DNA of 64,000 nt, from contig JAFGLZ010000139.1 of the NCBI GenBank assembly GCA_016927755.1, forward strand, positions 1 through 64,000, read 5' to 3'. Within the stretch, counting starts at the first letter, position 1. The number at the start of each line of letters is the position of its first letter. Shown in pieces: positions 62,713-64,000 of the stretch. Under the pieces are notes generated by a model that worked only from the letters and a program-made list of their open reading frames with translations, made no database searches and was not told the origin of the DNA. The stretch is from Phycisphaerae bacterium (GTDB lineage: Bacteria; Planctomycetota; Phycisphaerae; UBA1845; JAFGLZ01). The position numbers and the translations under genes are program-made.

Positions 62713-64000
62713 ATGCCATCCAAACAGATGCTATTCGAACAAGAGGCTCGTCAGGGGATTCTGGCGGGCTTGGAGAAGCTGGCGGCCACCGTCAAGGTGA
62801 CGATGGGGCCGACCGGCAGGAACGTCATTCTTCAGAAGTCGTTCGGGTCGCCCAGGGTGACCAAGGACGGGGTGACGGTAAGCAAGGAGGTCGAGCTGCC
62901 GCAGCCGTTCGAGAACATGGGCGCCAAGCTCGTCAACGAGGTCGCCAGCAAGACGTCGGACATCGCCGGGGACGGTACGACGACGGCGGTCGTCCTGGCC
63001 GAGACGATCTATCGGGAGGGGCTCAAGGCCATTACGGCGGGAGCGAACCCGATGGCGGTGAAGCGCGGCATCGACCTGGCGGTCGGGGCCGTTATCGAGG
63101 CCCTGGCCAAGCAGGCCACGCCGATCAAGGGCAAGGACGACATCGCCAAGGTTGCCACCGTTAGCGCCAACGGCGACGAGACCGTGGGACGGATTCTGTC
63201 CGACGCCTTCGAGAAGGTCGGCAAGGACGGCGTTATCGAGATCGAAGAGGGCAAGAGCCTCGAGACGGAGTGGGAGCACGTCGAGGGAATGCAGTTCGAC
63301 AAGGGCTACATCTCCCCGTACTTCTTCACCAATCGCTCGACGCTGGAGTCCGAGCTCGAGGAGCCCTACATCCTGATCCACGAGAAGAAGATCAGCAACG
63401 CCAGGGAGCTGATCCCCCTGCTGGAGAAGATCGTCACCGGGGGCAAGCCGCTGCTGATCATCGCCGAAGACGTCGAGGCTGAAGCCCTCGCGGTGCTCGT
63501 GATGAACCACCTTCAGGGCGGTCTGCGAACCTGCGCCGTCAAGGCACCGGGCTTCGGCGACCGTCGGAAGGCCATTCTGGGCGACATCGCGACGGTCACG
63601 GGCGCCACGGTGATCAGCGAGGACCTGGGCATCAAGCTCGAGAAGGTCGAGTTGGGCCACATGGGTCGCGCCAAGCGGGTCGTCGTGGATAAGGACTACA
63701 CGACGATCGTCGAGGGCGCCGGCAAGAAGGGTGACATCACTCAGCGAATCGACCAGATTCGCGGCCAGATCGCCAAGACCACCAGCGACTACGACCGCGA
63801 GAAACTCCAGGAGCGCCTGGCGAAACTGACGGGCGGCGTGGCGGTGATCAACGTGGGCGGCGCCACCGAGGTGCAGGTGAAAGAGCGTAAGGATCTGGTC
63901 GAGGATGCGTTCCACACGACCCGGGCCGCCGTTGAAGAGGGCGTCGTTCCGGGCGGTGGAGTGGCACTGCTAAGTACGTCCGATGCCGTCGCTGGCGCCA
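62713..64000 (+). CDS. groEL2: Chaperonin GroEL, second copy (truncated by window end)
   Basis: The first 429 residues are present; the gene runs off the window with no stop. [34 protein letters not shown], and [14 protein letters not shown] are intact, so it is a normal group I chaperonin up to the cut. An AAAGGGAG site lies upstream of the ATG at 62713. The C-terminal tail (GGM or other) cannot be checked, which matters for judging whether this copy is specialised. Confidence 0.95.
   Translation, partial: MPSKQMLFEQEARQGILAGLEKLAATVKVTMGPTGRNVILQKSFGSPRVTKDGVTVSKEVELPQPFENMGAKLVNEVASKTSDIAGDGTTTAVVLAETIYREGLKAITAGANPMAVKRGIDLAVGAVIEALAKQATPIKGKDDIAKVATVSANGDETVGRILSDAFEKVGKDGVIEIEEGKSLETEWEHVEGMQFDKGYISPYFFTNRSTLESELEEPYILIHEKKISNARELIPLLEKIVTGGKPLLIIAEDVEAEALAVLVMNHLQGGLRTCAVKAPGFGDRRKAILGDIATVTGATVISEDLGIKLEKVELGHMGRAKRVVVDKDYTTIVEGAGKKGDITQRIDQIRGQIAKTTSDYDREKLQERLAKLTGGVAVINVGGATEVQVKERKDLVEDAFHTTRAAVEEGVVPGGGVALLSTSDAVAGA

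Overview
The window is a 64 kb stretch of high-GC bacterial chromosome, densely coded on both strands, with no rRNA, tRNA, CRISPR array, prophage or complete insertion sequence that I could see. The gene content points to Planctomycetota, probably a Phycisphaerae-like lineage. The reasons are a complete MoxR/Bat operon, an ExeA-type AAA ATPase beside a Wza/Wzz/tyrosine-kinase exopolysaccharide locus, membrane glycosyltransferases fused to TPR repeats, two groEL genes around one groES, and 'TSQP'-type linkers in secreted proteins. The assignment is an inference from gene content, not from a marker phylogeny.

Layout. 0-5 kb: the end of a Thi4-type thiazole synthase, an FmdB zinc ribbon, a GT2 glycosyltransferase, a CCA-adding/poly(A) polymerase family gene, and hemA with a CcsA/HemX-like gene on the minus strand. 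5-13 kb: a TMTC-like TPR glycosyltransferase, a translationally coupled three-gene 2-hydroxyacyl-CoA dehydratase/activator cassette, about 1 kb holding gene remnants, and an acyl-CoA synthetase. 13.4-24 kb: a nine-gene Bat operon (moxR, DUF58, a PpiC-type prolyl isomerase, a BatD/DUF4381-like lipoprotein, batA, batB, batC, batD, batE). 24-27.6 kb: frr, a TPR membrane protein, a transglutaminase-like membrane protein and upp. 27.6-40.7 kb: the surface polysaccharide locus. Its minus-strand genes are wza, wzz and a BY-kinase, then a DPM-like GT2, a large membrane protein, a Wzt-like ABC ATPase and two GT2s. A divergent ExeA-like ATPase carries a long 40-residue repeat array. 40.7-50 kb: pyk, uvrA, a 2TM protein, a PMT-like TPR glycosyltransferase, an unknown 144-aa protein and metK. 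50-57 kb: a small lipoprotein, a GGDEF cyclase with an I-site, an RND/MMPL transporter, a zinc dehydrogenase and a histidine kinase. 57-64 kb: pnp-rpsO, a single-domain response regulator, then groEL1-groES-groEL2 (cut at the window end).

How the genes work together. The polysaccharide locus holds the envelope export apparatus (outer-membrane Wza, periplasmic/inner-membrane Wzz, BY-kinase, ExeA ATPase) plus glycosyltransferases and an ABC ATPase, but no ABC permease, flippase or exosortase lies nearby. The Bat operon joins a MoxR chaperone ATPase to VWA-domain membrane proteins and, unusually, a parvulin foldase. The dehydratase cassette looks like a complete radical-type enzyme plus its ATP-driven activator.

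Signals beyond genes: a perfect consensus sigma-54 promoter upstream of groEL1; a 12-base repeat (GAAACGTCGAAA) at three gene junctions of the Bat operon; an intergenic heptamer (CCGATAA) clustering upstream of glycosyltransferase and polysaccharide genes; and a palindrome upstream of uvrA. All were found by eye and need a genome-wide count.
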